From assembly GCA_016875025.1 (NCBI GenBank), contig VGSH01000014.1, positions 1-42,073 of the forward strand: a stretch of DNA of 42,073 bases, in the 5' to 3' direction. The position numbers and the translations under genes are program-made. Shown in pieces: positions 8,449-18,396 of the stretch. Source of the DNA: Deltaproteobacteria bacterium (GTDB lineage Bacteria > Desulfobacterota > WTBG01 > CAIYCZ01 > CAIRTM01). How positions within the stretch are numbered: the first letter of the stretch is position 1; each line of letters begins with the position of its first letter. The notes below the pieces were generated by a model. The model saw only the letters and a list, made by a program, of their open reading frames with translations. It was not told the DNA's origin and did no database searches.

Positions 8449-10050
8449 ATGACACGCATGACAAAGAACTCACAGCAGACCGGCTCAATCGCGCGCTCGG
8501 CAGGCATCGTCGGCATTGCCGTCATGGCAAGCCGCCTTCTGGGCCTGGTGCGCGAGCAGGTCTTCGCGGGCCTGTTCGGCGCCGGTGCAGCCTACGACGC
8601 CTTTGTCGTTGCCTACCGCATCCCCAACCTGCTGCGCGACCTGTTTGCCGAAGGAGCGCTGAGCGCTGCTTTCGTAACGGTATTCACCGATTTCAAGACC
8701 CGCCTGGGCCGCGATCTCACCTGGCGTCTGGCGCGCAATGTCATTACCACGCTCATACTGATTGTCGGCGCGATCTGTTTGGCCGGCATGCTGTGCTCGC
8801 GCGACATCGTCATGCTGCTGACCGCCGAGGGCTATCACCACATCCCCGGCCAGCTCGATCTCACGACCCTGATGACCGTCATCATGTTCCCGTTCCTGCT
8901 GCTGGTGGCCCTGTCGGCCGTTTCCATGGGCATGCTCAACACTATGGGCAAATTCTTTGTTCCGTCCATGGCATCCTGCTTTTTTAATCTCGGTTCGATT
9001 GTCGCCGGTGTGACCCTGACCCTGTCGGCGCCGTATTTCGGATACCAGCCAATCGTGGGCATGGCCTGGGGCGTTGTCATCGGCGGCATCCTGCAGGTGG
9101 CCGTCCAGATTCCCAGCCTGCGCCGCGAAGGGTTCCGCTACCGGCCGCTGCTTGATTTTGCCGATCCCGGGCTGCGGCGCATCCTGCTGCTGATGCTGCC
9201 GGCCGTCATCGGATTCGCAGCCCCGCAGATCAACAATTTTATCAATACCTGGTTCGCCTCGGGGTGCGAAACCGGCAGCCTTTCATGGCTGCAGTACGCC
9301 TACCGGGTGCTGTGGTTTCCCATCGGCCTGGTGGGCAGCTCGCTGGCAATCGCGGCCATGCCCGTCATGTCGCGCCATGCGTCAACTGGCGACCGCGACG
9401 CCCTGCGGCAGGCCTATACCTCGGCAACCGTCATGTCGTTTCTGCTCTCGATTCCGGCCATGTTCGGGCTCCTCTTTCTGGCGCAGCCGATTATCCGGGT
9501 CCTGTTCGAGCGCGGCGAGTTCGGTGCGCTCGACACTGAAAAAACAGCCCTGGCCCTTTCCCTCTACGCCCTGAGCCTGTTTGCGTTTGCAGCCCTGAAA
9601 ATTGCCATACCTATTTTTTATGCACTCAACAAAACGCGCTTTCCCGTAATCGGAGCCTTTTTGACCGTGGCCCTGAACCTGCTGATCATTTTTACAACCA
9701 TCGACCGGCTGCAGTACAGCGCCATCGCGCTGTCGTTTGCGCTGTTCACGACATTCAACTTCCTGTTTCTGGCCGTAATCCTGCATCGCTGTCTGCAGGG
9801 CTTTCCGGTTAACTACATGCTGATCTGCGTGCTGAAAATTGTGCCCGTGTCGATCGTCACGGGAGCCCTTGCCTGGTGGCTGAACAAAAGCCTGCTTGCG
9901 CTGCTGGCGGGCATTCCTCTTGCCGCCGTGTGGTCCCTGTTTGCGGCGATTCTATGCAGTGCGATCTTTTACGCGGCGTGCATCAGTGCAGTCCGTATCC
10001 CCGAAGCCGATGACATCCGGAAAAGAATTATCGAGCGGCTCAGGCGCTGA
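8449..10050 (+). CDS. murJ: Lipid II flippase MurJ (MviN)
   Basis: 533 residues, very hydrophobic, about 14 predicted membrane helices. The N-terminus carries the family signature ASRLLGLVREQVFAGLFG followed by AYDAFVVAYRIPNLLRDLFAEGALSAAF split over two helices. MurJ flips lipid II, the peptidoglycan precursor, across the inner membrane. The gene begins 18 nt after uvrA with no terminator between, so it probably shares the uvrA transcript. An in-frame ATG nine bases on (8458) is an equally possible start. It converges with the AEC permease gene. Confidence 0.95.
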   Translation: MTRMTKNSQQTGSIARSAGIVGIAVMASRLLGLVREQVFAGLFGAGAAYDAFVVAYRIPNLLRDLFAEGALSAAFVTVFTDFKTRLGRDLTWRLARNVITTLILIVGAICLAGMLCSRDIVMLLTAEGYHHIPGQLDLTTLMTVIMFPFLLLVALSAVSMGMLNTMGKFFVPSMASCFFNLGSIVAGVTLTLSAPYFGYQPIVGMAWGVVIGGILQVAVQIPSLRREGFRYRPLLDFADPGLRRILLLMLPAVIGFAAPQINNFINTWFASGCETGSLSWLQYAYRVLWFPIGLVGSSLAIAAMPVMSRHASTGDRDALRQAYTSATVMSFLLSIPAMFGLLFLAQPIIRVLFERGEFGALDTEKTALALSLYALSLFAFAALKIAIPIFYALNKTRFPVIGAFLTVALNLLIIFTTIDRLQYSAIALSFALFTTFNFLFLAVILHRCLQGFPVNYMLICVLKIVPVSIVTGALAWWLNKSLLALLAGIPLAAVWSLFAAILCSAIFYAACISAVRIPEADDIRKRIIERLRR

Positions 10051-10106
10051 GGGGTCGGCAGCGGCGATTTTTCCTCGCTCCGCGCTCCGGGCGGCCTCAT
10101 GCCCGG

Positions 10107-11048
10107 TCAAGCGGGAATCAGCCAGAACAGCAGCGGCACCACACATACCAGGCACACGACGGTATTGACGACAAACAGAGCGGAGGCCAGGCGCTCATCC
10201 AGATCGAAAAGCACCGCAGTGATGACCGAATAAATTGCCGTGCTCATGCAGGCCTGGATGAAGATGACCGACTGCATGACCGGATCAAGCCCGCTCAAGC
10301 GCAAAGCGGCCCAGGCAATGGCCGGCACAATGATAAACTTGATCAGCCCGAGGCAGGCATGCGCCCTGCCGGCCCGGCGAATATCGGCGCCGCGGAATGT
10401 TACCCCGAGGGTAAAGTAGTACAGACCGATGGAAACGAACATCAGCGGCGCAAGCGGCAGGGCAAGCTCGGGACGCGGAATCTGAAGCGCACTCAGCAAT
10501 AAGCCCGCGAACAGCGCTGCCAGCGGCAGGTTCTGGGGCGCAAGCACAAGATCGCGCCAGCGTCTGAGGCCTGCATCACCGCGATTGCAGGCAAGGCGGG
10601 CAGCCGGAAAAATAAAGCCCAACACATAGGGCATGAAATACAGCACCAGAAAAATCGCGTACCCGAGTCCGGTCTCACCCAGCAGCATAAAACACAGAAA
10701 GCCTCCCAGGGTAAAACCGTGATTTGAAAGCGTGCTGCTGATCAGAAACGTCTGCCGGGCGCGCCCGCGCAGGCCTGTCAGGGGCGCCAGCAGCAGCCCG
10801 CAGCCGAGACACAGGAGCGAAAGAGCCAGCCCTGCGCACGGCAAAACCAGAAGCCGCGCCTGAACCGTAAGATCCCAGACGCACCACAGAACAATCAGCG
10901 GTTCAAGCCCGACAAGATTAATGCGCACACATGTGCGGGTTGTCTTCAAGGGGTCGCTGAACCGGCCGCGCAGCAGCAACCCGGCGGCGAATGGCCCGAT
11001 CACGCCCAGTTGAATCAGCAAAAAAAGAACCAGCGGAGGAGCATTCAT
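10107..11048 (-). CDS. AEC-family (auxin efflux carrier-like) permease
   Basis: 313 residues with about ten hydrophobic helices. The order of helices and the central segment STLSNHGFTLGGFLCFMLLG resemble the SNxGFxG motif of AEC transporters, which move organic acids such as malonate or malate, or amino-acid-like anions. The gene is 38 nt downstream of a LysR regulator on the same strand, so the two probably form an operon and the regulator may sense the transported substrate. No good ribosome site is seen before the ATG at 11048. The substrate is unknown. Confidence 0.8.
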   Translation of the reverse strand: MNAPPLVLFLLIQLGVIGPFAAGLLLRGRFSDPLKTTRTCVRINLVGLEPLIVLWCVWDLTVQARLLVLPCAGLALSLLCLGCGLLLAPLTGLRGRARQTFLISSTLSNHGFTLGGFLCFMLLGETGLGYAIFLVLYFMPYVLGFIFPAARLACNRGDAGLRRWRDLVLAPQNLPLAALFAGLLLSALQIPRPELALPLAPLMFVSIGLYYFTLGVTFRGADIRRAGRAHACLGLIKFIIVPAIAWAALRLSGLDPVMQSVIFIQACMSTAIYSVITAVLFDLDERLASALFVVNTVVCLVCVVPLLFWLIPA

Positions 11049-11086
11049 GGCATGCGCAAAAAAAATGCAGTGTAGAGCGTATCTGT

Positions 11087-11980
11087 TCAGCGCTGTTTCA
11101 GCAGGAACTGGTAGAACTCCCTGACAACCGGCGGCAGCGTACGTTTTTTATGCCGGGCGATATAAAAACTGCGCCTGATCTGCAAACCCTGTACGGGCAG
11201 AGTCATGATCAGCTTCATGCCGATCTCATCGGCTACCGAGCGTGCTGAGACGAAAGAAATTCCCAGTCCCGCCTTAACCGCCTGTTTGATGGCTGAGTTG
11301 CTGCCGAGCTCGGCAATGATGCTCAGCCGGGATGGCTGCAAACCGGCCTTACTCAGCGCCTGCTCAACCATCAGACGCGTACCCGAGCCGCTCTCGCGCA
11401 TAACGAACGGCACCGTCAGCAGCTCGGAAACTTCAACGTCCCGACGTCCGGCCCACGGGTGCACTGGTGCTATGATCAGGCACAGTTCATCATCAATGAA
11501 ACGCGTGCACTGCAGCTGATCATGCGCAATTCGTGCACCGATCACGCCGAAATCAATTTCATAATTCACGATTTTTTCAACAATACCGCCGGTATCGCCA
11601 AGATGCACCGTGACCGCAATTTCGGGATACATGGCTTTAAAACGACCCAGAATCCCGGGCAGCACGTATTCGCCGGGTATATTGCTGGCCCCGGCCACGA
11701 TCGTGCCCGACTTTGTGCCCTTTAAAAAAGCTACCGCACACTCGGCGTCATCAGCCATGCGCAGCAGGCGCAGCGCATACGTATGCAGAATGCGCCCGGC
11801 GCGCGTCGGCCGCACTTCTTTGCCGAGGCGATCAAACAGCGGAACGCCAAGATAGCGCTCAAGAAAATTTACATGCTGGCTGACCGTCGGCTGCGTCAAA
11901 AACAATCTGCGGGCCGCCTTTGAAAAACTTTTCAGCTCAACTATTTTAATGAATATATTCAAACGGTGCAGATCAAGCAT
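11087..11980 (-). CDS. LysR-family transcriptional regulator (CysL / selenium-metabolism-associated type)
   Basis: 297 residues. The start at 11980 gives the standard opening MLDLHRLNIFIKIVELKSFS and keeps the winged helix-turn-helix (SKAARRLFLTQPTVSQHV, residues about 18-35). The effector domain has VAGASNIPGEYVLPGILG and GDTGGIVEKIVNYEIDFGVIG, closest in memory to regulators annotated as selenium-metabolism-associated and to CysL. No selenium gene is present in the window, so that label is only a family name here. It is followed by an AEC permease, its probable target and operon partner. The promoter TTGATT-N17-TAGCAT lies upstream. Confidence 0.88.
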   Translation of the reverse strand: MLDLHRLNIFIKIVELKSFSKAARRLFLTQPTVSQHVNFLERYLGVPLFDRLGKEVRPTRAGRILHTYALRLLRMADDAECAVAFLKGTKSGTIVAGASNIPGEYVLPGILGRFKAMYPEIAVTVHLGDTGGIVEKIVNYEIDFGVIGARIAHDQLQCTRFIDDELCLIIAPVHPWAGRRDVEVSELLTVPFVMRESGSGTRLMVEQALSKAGLQPSRLSIIAELGSNSAIKQAVKAGLGISFVSARSVADEIGMKLIMTLPVQGLQIRRSFYIARHKKRTLPPVVREFYQFLLKQR

Positions 11981-12020
11981 ATTGATAATTCCAATATAAG
12001 TAATAAAAAAACACACTATG

Positions 12021-12049
12021 ATGCTATCCGTATGAACAGAATAAATCAA
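12021..12049 (-). promoter_or_regulatory. Probable promoter of the LysR-permease operon
   Basis: Minus strand: TTGATT (12049-12044), 17-bp spacer, TAGCAT (12026-12021). The start of transcription would be near 12014, about 34 nt before the ATG. The spacer to ruvC also contains an ATAAA-CA-TTTAT dyad at 12125-12136 of unknown role. Confidence 0.45.
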
Positions 12050-12201
12050 TAAAAAAAGCCCGCCCTGCACACCGTTTTAAAAAACTGAAACAGCCGGAAC
12101 ATGCGCACATATATCATAAACATCATAAACATTTATCATTTTAAAAACCCGGGCGCTGTGATACGATGTTGAATAATGAACCAGACGCGGCGGAGCGCAC
12201 C

Positions 12202-12702
12202 GTGAGCACACACACCTATCGCGGCCTCGGGATCGATCCCGGCCTTGCCGCCACAGGCTTTGCCGTTATCGGCTGCCTGAAGCGCGGAGGCGATCTGTGC
12301 GACTGGGGCGCAATCACAACACGGGCCGGCAGTGCTTCGCACATGCGACTGCAGGAAATCTACAGTGCCGTGCGCGGCCTGATTGATCAGTGGCGGCCCG
12401 ATGTTATTGCTGTTGAGGATGTCTATGTGCTCGACAGGTATCCTCGCGCGGCAATACAGCTCGGTGAAGTCAAAGGGGTCATCGCACTTGCGGCCGCTGA
12501 AGCACATCTTGAATTCATGCAGGTGAAACCGGCTGAAATCAAACGCGCACTTACCGGCAACGGCCAGGCGCCCAAGCAGCAGGTACACGCAGCAGTACAG
12601 CGAACTCTGGGCCTTACGCACCGCATCACCCCCGACCACGCCTCGGATGCGGCCGCAATCGCCCTGATGGCTCTTTCACGAACCGGACACTACACCTGGT
12701 GA
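12202..12702 (+). CDS. ruvC: Holliday junction endonuclease RuvC
   Basis: 166 residues from the GTG at 12202, chosen because GGAG lies 6 nt upstream; an in-frame ATG at 12166 would add 12 residues but has no ribosome site. RuvC resolves Holliday junctions. The RNase H-like fold is clear: GIDPG near the N-terminus supplies the first catalytic Asp, VEDVYV the catalytic Glu, and DHASDA near the end the last two Asp residues. It is the first gene of a ruvC-ruvA-ruvB cluster; ruvA begins 7 nt after its stop. Confidence 0.95.
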   Translation: MSTHTYRGLGIDPGLAATGFAVIGCLKRGGDLCDWGAITTRAGSASHMRLQEIYSAVRGLIDQWRPDVIAVEDVYVLDRYPRAAIQLGEVKGVIALAAAEAHLEFMQVKPAEIKRALTGNGQAPKQQVHAAVQRTLGLTHRITPDHASDAAAIALMALSRTGHYTW

Positions 12703-12709
12703 GACGCCC

Positions 12710-13339
12710 ATGATCCGTTATCTGTGCGGTACCGTCATCAAGGCCGAAGAAAATAAAATCGTTGTGCTGACCGGCGGGGTCGGCTATGAAGTGCTGCTGC
12801 CGGAAATCGTCCGCCAGGCGCTCATGCAGACTGACTGCCTGAACAAGCCGGTCGAGCTGTTTATTTCATACCACCAGACCGTACAGCAGCCTAAACCGGT
12901 GCTGATCGGTTTTTCGACCGAGCTTGAACTTGAGTTTTTTGAGGCCCTGATCAAGGTCAAGGACATCGGGCCGACCATGGCCTGCCGGGCGCTGACCCTG
13001 CCGATCCCGCTGATCGCGCGGGCCATCGAAGACCGCGACGCGGGCAGTATCCAGCAGCTCAAGGGAATCGGCAAGCGCAAGGCCGACATGATCATCTCCG
13101 AGCTGCAGGGCCGGCTCGGCAAATTCGCCCTGATGCGCAGTGACGACATGCCGCCGCCTGCGCCCGCCTCCGGCGACCTTGTCAAGCAGGTAACCGAGGT
13201 GCTCGTGCGCCAGCTCGGCCATCAGCGCACAGAGGCCCAGAAAATGGTACAGGAAGCCCTTGAGCGGCGCCCGGAGGCGGCATCGCCGGAAGAGCTGTTC
13301 GAAGAAGTCTACCGAGGGACCAGACCGCATGCCCATTGA
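12710..13339 (+). CDS. ruvA: Holliday junction branch-migration protein RuvA
   Basis: 209 residues. It opens [19 protein letters not shown], the OB-fold start of RuvA. Two helix-hairpin-helix motifs follow ([16 protein letters not shown] and [19 protein letters not shown]), then a linker and a small C-terminal domain that contacts RuvB. The RuvA tetramer binds the four-way junction and places RuvB rings on opposite arms. It overlaps the ruvB start by 11 nt, indicating translational coupling. Confidence 0.96.
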   Translation: MIRYLCGTVIKAEENKIVVLTGGVGYEVLLPEIVRQALMQTDCLNKPVELFISYHQTVQQPKPVLIGFSTELELEFFEALIKVKDIGPTMACRALTLPIPLIARAIEDRDAGSIQQLKGIGKRKADMIISELQGRLGKFALMRSDDMPPPAPASGDLVKQVTEVLVRQLGHQRTEAQKMVQEALERRPEAASPEELFEEVYRGTRPHAH

Positions 13340-14384
13340 ACGCAACCGCCCGACGATCACCGCAGACGAATGCGCGGCTGCGCCTGATGAAGCGCACAGC
13401 AGCGCGCTTGATCTGCGCCCGAAAAACTTCACGGAGTACATCGGTCAGCGACAGGTCGTCGAAACCCTTGAAATCGCGGTAACCGCGGCGCGCCAGCGCG
13501 AAGACGTGCTCGACCATGTGCTGCTCTACGGCCCGCCCGGTCTGGGCAAGACTACCCTTGCGCATATCATTTCCAACGAGCTCGGCGTTCCGCTGGTGCA
13601 CACCTCGGGCCCGGCGCTTGAAAAAGGAGGCGACCTGATCAGCATTCTCACCCATCTCAAGCGCGGTGACGTGCTGTTTATCGACGAAATCCACCGCCTG
13701 CCCAAGATCGTGGAGGAATTTCTCTACTCCGCCATGGAGGATTTTGCTGTCGATATTATTTTCGACAAGGGCATGAACGCCCGCAGCTACCGCGCAAAAC
13801 TCGAACAGTTCACGCTCGTGGGCGCGACCACCCGGCCCGGACTGCTTTCAGCGCCCTTGCGCGACCGGTTCGGGCTGCAGCGCTCGCTTGATTTTTATAC
13901 CGAGCAGGATATCGAGCGGGTTATCGTGCGCTCAGCCGGCCTCATGGAAGTAACCATCAACCTGGCGGCGGCCGCGGAAATAGCGCGCCGCTCCCGCGGC
14001 ACGCCCCGCATCGCCAATCAGCTTCTGCGCCGCGTGCGGGACTTCGCCCAGGTGCGCTCCGACGGCAGCATTACCGCCCCGCTCAGCTGCGACGCGCTGG
14101 CGCTTGAAGGCATTGATGCACTGGGCCTGACACCGCTTGATGTACGATTTCTGGACGTCATTATCGAATTCTACAAGGGCGGTCCGGTCGGGCTCGAAGC
14201 CATCGCGGCAACCATGCAGGAAGAGCCCGACACGCTGATCGACATGGTTGAACCGTTCCTGCTCAAGGCCGGTCTGCTGCTGCGCACATCATCAGGCCGC
14301 AAGGCCACCGAGCAGGCCTGCAGGCACCTGGGCAAGCGTTATTTCAAGCCGCAATCGCACCAGATGGACATGAAAATGGAATAG
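13329..14384 (+). CDS. ruvB: Holliday junction ATP-dependent helicase RuvB
   Basis: 351 residues from ATG 13329, which gives the usual short N-terminal tail before [14 protein letters not shown]. The AAA+ core has Walker [10 protein letters not shown] (68-76), Walker B with DEIHRL, and the conserved [18 protein letters not shown] segment holding the sensor residues. The C-terminal winged helix binds DNA. RuvB hexamers drive branch migration with RuvA. It is the last gene of the ruvCAB cluster, with 40 nt to the next gene on the same strand. Confidence 0.97.
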   Translation: MPIERNRPTITADECAAAPDEAHSSALDLRPKNFTEYIGQRQVVETLEIAVTAARQREDVLDHVLLYGPPGLGKTTLAHIISNELGVPLVHTSGPALEKGGDLISILTHLKRGDVLFIDEIHRLPKIVEEFLYSAMEDFAVDIIFDKGMNARSYRAKLEQFTLVGATTRPGLLSAPLRDRFGLQRSLDFYTEQDIERVIVRSAGLMEVTINLAAAAEIARRSRGTPRIANQLLRRVRDFAQVRSDGSITAPLSCDALALEGIDALGLTPLDVRFLDVIIEFYKGGPVGLEAIAATMQEEPDTLIDMVEPFLLKAGLLLRTSSGRKATEQACRHLGKRYFKPQSHQMDMKME

Positions 14385-14424
14385 CACCTGACGCACCGTC
14401 ACACCTGCACAGGAATCATAAAGC

Positions 14425-15543
14425 GTGATTGCAGCAGAGCGCCCCACAATTCTGGTCATCGATGATGACCACATGCTGCTTAAAATGATCAGTCGCATTC
14501 TCGAACAAGCCGGCTTTTCCGTTACAACAGCCGACAACGGGGAGGAAGGACTGCAGAAGGCGGCCGACAACCCGCCCGACCTCATTATTCTGGATTTCAT
14601 GCTGCCGCACATGAACGGCCTTGAAGTCTGCCGCCGGCTCAAAGGCAGCCCCGACACCGGCCTGATACCGGTCATCATGCTCACCTCCGATGACTTCATC
14701 GACACGAAAGTCGCCGGCTTTGAGCTCGGTGTGCATGACTATATCACCAAGCCTTTCAACGCGCAGGAATTCGTCGCGCGCGTCAAAGGCCATGTTGATG
14801 CCTCACTTTCCCTGCAGCGGCACGGAGAACAGGAAAAACTCAAAGCCCTTGAAACCATGCTTGATCAGGTTGCCCATGCGCTGCGCAACCCGCTGGTGGC
14901 CATCGGCGGCTTTGCCCGCCGCATCCATGACCGTCTCAGCGATGAGGATCAGCTCAGCACCTATGCCAGCAATATTTATCAGGAAGTCCAGCGCCTCGAA
15001 CGGACACTGGAACAGATCGTTGAACTCAAGAGCATCATACTCGGCTCAATCGTATCATTTGACCCGGTCATCTTCATTGCCGGCGTGCTGGAAACATTCA
15101 CCGGAGCCCTCACGAGCGCACACATCCGTCTTGAAACCCGCCTGCAGCCGGAGCGCACCAGTATCAGGGCTGATAAAAAAAACCTGGGGCTGGCCCTGGG
15201 CAATATCATTACCAACGCGATTGAATCCATGGAGGCAAAGGGCGGCACGCTGACCGTCACGTTTGAGCAGGATGCCCGTCAGTGCATGATCGTGGTTGAG
15301 GACACCGGGCGCGGTATCCGGCACAGTGAAATCGACCTTGTATTCCGCCCGTTTTACACATCGAAAACATCAGGCTCAGGTATGGGTCTGTACGCGGTAC
15401 AGCATATTGTTCAGATGCACAATGGAACGGTCAGCATAACCAGCACCCCGGGCAGGGGCACCCGGGTTGAGATAACCCTGTCCAATGACTGCCGCGCACG
15501 CAATGCACACACGCCCGCCCCTTCACAACCGCCTCGCAGCTGA
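14425..15543 (+). CDS. Receiver-histidine kinase signalling protein
   Basis: 372 residues, GTG start at 14425 with AGGA 10 nt upstream. Residues 7-125 are a CheY-like receiver: acidic pocket D13/D14, phospho-acceptor D57 (IILDFMLP), T87 and K109. Residues about 145-360 are a HisKA-type kinase: H box with H151 (VAHALRNPL), N box [12 protein letters not shown]1 DTGRGI and G2 SGMGLY. There is no membrane segment or sensor domain, so it is cytoplasmic and presumably driven by phosphorylation of its receiver or by a partner kinase. Its cognate response regulator is not in the window. Its 3' end overlaps the next gene by 59 nt. Confidence 0.9.
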   Translation: MIAAERPTILVIDDDHMLLKMISRILEQAGFSVTTADNGEEGLQKAADNPPDLIILDFMLPHMNGLEVCRRLKGSPDTGLIPVIMLTSDDFIDTKVAGFELGVHDYITKPFNAQEFVARVKGHVDASLSLQRHGEQEKLKALETMLDQVAHALRNPLVAIGGFARRIHDRLSDEDQLSTYASNIYQEVQRLERTLEQIVELKSIILGSIVSFDPVIFIAGVLETFTGALTSAHIRLETRLQPERTSIRADKKNLGLALGNIITNAIESMEAKGGTLTVTFEQDARQCMIVVEDTGRGIRHSEIDLVFRPFYTSKTSGSGMGLYAVQHIVQMHNGTVSITSTPGRGTRVEITLSNDCRARNAHTPAPSQPPRS

Positions 15544-17596
15544 GCCATCTCCCTACCTGGCCCAGCACGCCCGCAACCCTGTTGCCTGGCAGCCCTGGTG
15601 CGCTGAGGCTTTTGAAATCGCGCACCGCTGCGACGTGCCCGTGTTTCTTTCAATCGGCTACTCGACCTGCCACTGGTGCCATGTCATGGCGCACGAATCC
15701 TTCGAGGACGAACGGATCGCAAACCTGCTCAACGAACACTTTGTCTGCATCAAGGTCGACCGTGAAGAGCGGCCCGACATCGACGCCGTGTACATGCGCT
15801 TCTGCCAGGCCCTGACCGGCTCAGGCGGCTGGCCCCTGACCATTATCATGACGCCTGACAAGGAGCCGTTTTTCGCAGCCACCTACCTGCCGCCGCGCTC
15901 GCGCGGCGGCAGAACCGGCATGCTCGAGCTTATTCCCCGTATTACCGATGCCTGGCGCACCCGGCGCAGTGCTGTCATCAGCAGCGCCCGCGATATCATG
16001 ACAGAAATCCGCCTGCACTGCACTCCCGCACCGGAAGAACCGCAAGCCGATCCGCCCGCACAGGCCTTCCTCGAACTGCGAGCCTCCTTTGATACGACAA
16101 ACGGAGGCTTCGGCCATGCGCCCAAATTTCCAACCCCGCACACGCTCCTGTTTCTGCTGCGCTTCTGGAAGCGCACCGGCGATCATGCGGCGCTTGACAT
16201 GGCAACATCCACGCTGCGGGCCATGCGGCGCGGCGGCATCTATGATCACGTCGGATTCGGCTTCCACCGCTACTCGACCGACCCGTTCTGGTTTCTGCCG
16301 CACTTTGAAAAAATGCTCTATGACCAGGCCCTGCTGCTGTGGGCATACACCGAAGCTTTTCAAGCCACCGGCGCGGAAGAATTCGCCGCGACCGCCCGGG
16401 AAATCGCCGACTTTGTGCTTCGCGACCTGCGCTCCTGTGAAGGCGGCTTTTACTGCGCGCTTGACGCTGACGACGAAGGCGGCGAAGGCGCCTACTATCA
16501 GTGGACACACGCTGAGCTGGAGGTGCTGCTTGATCCGGCTGAACTGCGCATGGCCGAAGAGTTCTGCAGTGCGACAGAGGAGGGCAATGCCCGCGACGAG
16601 GCCACCGGCCGTACGACCGGCGCCAATATCATGCATCTCAGCGGCAGCCTTGCAGTTTATGCACAGCACAGCGGACTCAGCGTGCAGGAAGCGGCCCGGC
16701 GATTTGAAAGCCTGAGATACAAACTTTTTGAGGCGCGCCTGCAGCGCACCCCGCCGGCGCGCGACGACAAGATCCTGACCGACTGGAATGCGCTTATGTT
16801 CGGGGCTCTTGCGCTGGCGGGCAGAACACTTGGCGACGAAGGCTTTATAACCGAGGCTCAACGCACTGCGGACTTTATCGTAAGCATCCTGTACCGTCCC
16901 GGATGCGGCCTGCTGCACAGCTATTGCGGCGGCACAAGCGGGGTTACCGCCCACAGTGATGATTACAGCTTTATGATCTGGGGCCTTATGGAGCTATATC
17001 AGGCAGTTTTTGATGAACGCTACCTTCTCACGGCCATCGCTTTGCAGGATGAGTTCTGCGCCCATTATACAGATGAGCACTCAGGCGCGTTTTTCACGAC
17101 GCATGCGGACTCGAGAGACCTGCCGATCCGACCCCTTGAAATCCACGACGGCGCGATCCCCTCCGGCAATTCCATGGCAATGCTGAACCTGCTGCGCATG
17201 TCAGCGGTGACCGGCAGGCAGGACTATGCAGATCGCGCCCGGCGCATCTGCCGGGCCTTCAGCCGTCGTCTGAGCCATATGCCCGGAGCCTGCTGCATGC
17301 TCATGTGCGCGCTTGAATATGAGGCGGGGCCGCGCACCGTAATCACAATTGCGGGCAACCCAGAGACGCCCGACACACAGGAACTGCTGCGCTGTATCAA
17401 CAGCCTGTATCTGCCGGACGTCTGCGTGCTGCTCCACGCACATGACGGCCGCAGTGACGCTCTAGCCGCCATCATGCCGGGAGCAGAGCTGAAACGCCCG
17501 GTCAGCGGCAAAGCGGCCGCCTACGTGTGCAGGAACGCCGCCTGCTGTGCCCCTGTCTGTGATGCAAAGGATTTGCAACGGATCCTGATATCCTGA
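15485..17596 (+). CDS. YyaL/SPATA20-like thioredoxin-domain protein (DUF255)
   Basis: 703 residues, the usual length of this family. It opens with [19 protein letters not shown] and has a thioredoxin-like site CHWC (C62/C65) in [17 protein letters not shown]. The rest is an (alpha/alpha)6 barrel like cellobiose/N-acylglucosamine 2-epimerases, with conserved [16 protein letters not shown]-like and DWNALM segments. The biochemical role of the family is not established. The start overlaps the kinase gene by 59 nt; a second ATG at 15503 would shorten the overlap, and neither has an evident ribosome site. Confidence 0.92.
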   Translation: MTAAHAMHTRPPLHNRLAAEPSPYLAQHARNPVAWQPWCAEAFEIAHRCDVPVFLSIGYSTCHWCHVMAHESFEDERIANLLNEHFVCIKVDREERPDIDAVYMRFCQALTGSGGWPLTIIMTPDKEPFFAATYLPPRSRGGRTGMLELIPRITDAWRTRRSAVISSARDIMTEIRLHCTPAPEEPQADPPAQAFLELRASFDTTNGGFGHAPKFPTPHTLLFLLRFWKRTGDHAALDMATSTLRAMRRGGIYDHVGFGFHRYSTDPFWFLPHFEKMLYDQALLLWAYTEAFQATGAEEFAATAREIADFVLRDLRSCEGGFYCALDADDEGGEGAYYQWTHAELEVLLDPAELRMAEEFCSATEEGNARDEATGRTTGANIMHLSGSLAVYAQHSGLSVQEAARRFESLRYKLFEARLQRTPPARDDKILTDWNALMFGALALAGRTLGDEGFITEAQRTADFIVSILYRPGCGLLHSYCGGTSGVTAHSDDYSFMIWGLMELYQAVFDERYLLTAIALQDEFCAHYTDEHSGAFFTTHADSRDLPIRPLEIHDGAIPSGNSMAMLNLLRMSAVTGRQDYADRARRICRAFSRRLSHMPGACCMLMCALEYEAGPRTVITIAGNPETPDTQELLRCINSLYLPDVCVLLHAHDGRSDALAAIMPGAELKRPVSGKAAAYVCRNAACCAPVCDAKDLQRILIS

Positions 17597-17611
17597 ACGC
17601 AGGCGCTGCAC

Positions 17612-18004
17612 TTACTTCTCTGCAATTGCATCCATGACATACAGCTTCAACTTCTCGACCATGTCCTGTGTCAGATACGGAGCAAGCTCCGAATCCTGAA
17701 TCTCATAGGACACGAATATCAGCTTGCCGCTGTCGTCCTTGGTTGAGAGATAATCACGCAACAGATCAATTGACATGCGTTCATAGAGCGCCGGTTCGAA
17801 CCGCCCCGCATCCAGCAGGCTTTTCATCTTGGCGATCACGGCCGTAATTTTTTTCAATGACAGCGCATCATCGCGCGGTTGAGCGTTTTCTGCCGGCTCG
17901 TGCCGAAGATGCGTGTCCGCTCTGCTCTCCGGAGCCGGCAAACCGCAGTACATGCACAGCAGCGATCCCTCGGGAATAGGATGATTGCAATGTGGGCACT
18001 GCAT
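17612..18004 (-). CDS. Small zinc-ribbon protein
   Basis: 130 residues. The N-terminus is a two-knuckle zinc ribbon (CPHCNHPIPEGSLLCMYCG). A polar linker of about 30 residues follows, then a helical domain of about 80 residues ending SELAPYLTQDMVEKL. The helical part is not recognised. An AAGGAA ribosome site lies 8 nt upstream of the ATG. It converges with the YyaL-like gene, 15 nt apart. It could be an adaptor or regulator; no catalytic motif is visible. Confidence 0.7.
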   Translation of the reverse strand: MQCPHCNHPIPEGSLLCMYCGLPAPESRADTHLRHEPAENAQPRDDALSLKKITAVIAKMKSLLDAGRFEPALYERMSIDLLRDYLSTKDDSGKLIFVSYEIQDSELAPYLTQDMVEKLKLYVMDAIAEK

Positions 18005-18396
18005 ATACTGATTTCCTTCTCATAAAACGTTACACGTGACCGAAGCGGCTGTCTGCGCACCGGCACTGCCTCAGGGGCAACGGGATCATATCCGGAACCA
18101 TCAGCCATGCCATGTCCCTGCCCTCAAAATACACATCGTTGCTGTTGGCGTTTTTCATAAGTAAAAAATTATGGTAGCGCTTCAAAAAAAGCCGGTCAAA
18201 CGGCATCCACGCTCCGGTTGCGCGCCTGCAATGCCTTCGGGGCAGCAGCCATAAAAAAATGACGTCATTTGTGTTAAAAATCTTGTATTCATGACAAAAA
18301 AAAACTACAGTTACTTATTTTTAAAACGATACGGGAGGGATATACTCACCCGTGTTTATTGCGGTAAACATTTATTCTTAAGGGAGACCCCGGTCA
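18005..18396. promoter_or_regulatory. Divergent control region with a 14-bp palindrome
   Basis: 392 bp between the zinc-ribbon gene and the SphA-like gene. It contains a perfect palindrome AAATGACGTCATTT (18257-18270), an A/T-rich stretch, and a -10-like TATACT (18341-18346) with only a weak -35 match, about 50 nt before the ATG at 18397. The palindrome is a candidate operator. No gene is evident in the stretch. Confidence 0.4.

Noticed and set aside
17780-17800. GGTTCGAAC string like a tRNA T-loop
   Set aside because: It lies inside the zinc-ribbon coding sequence and no acceptor or anticodon stem surrounds it.
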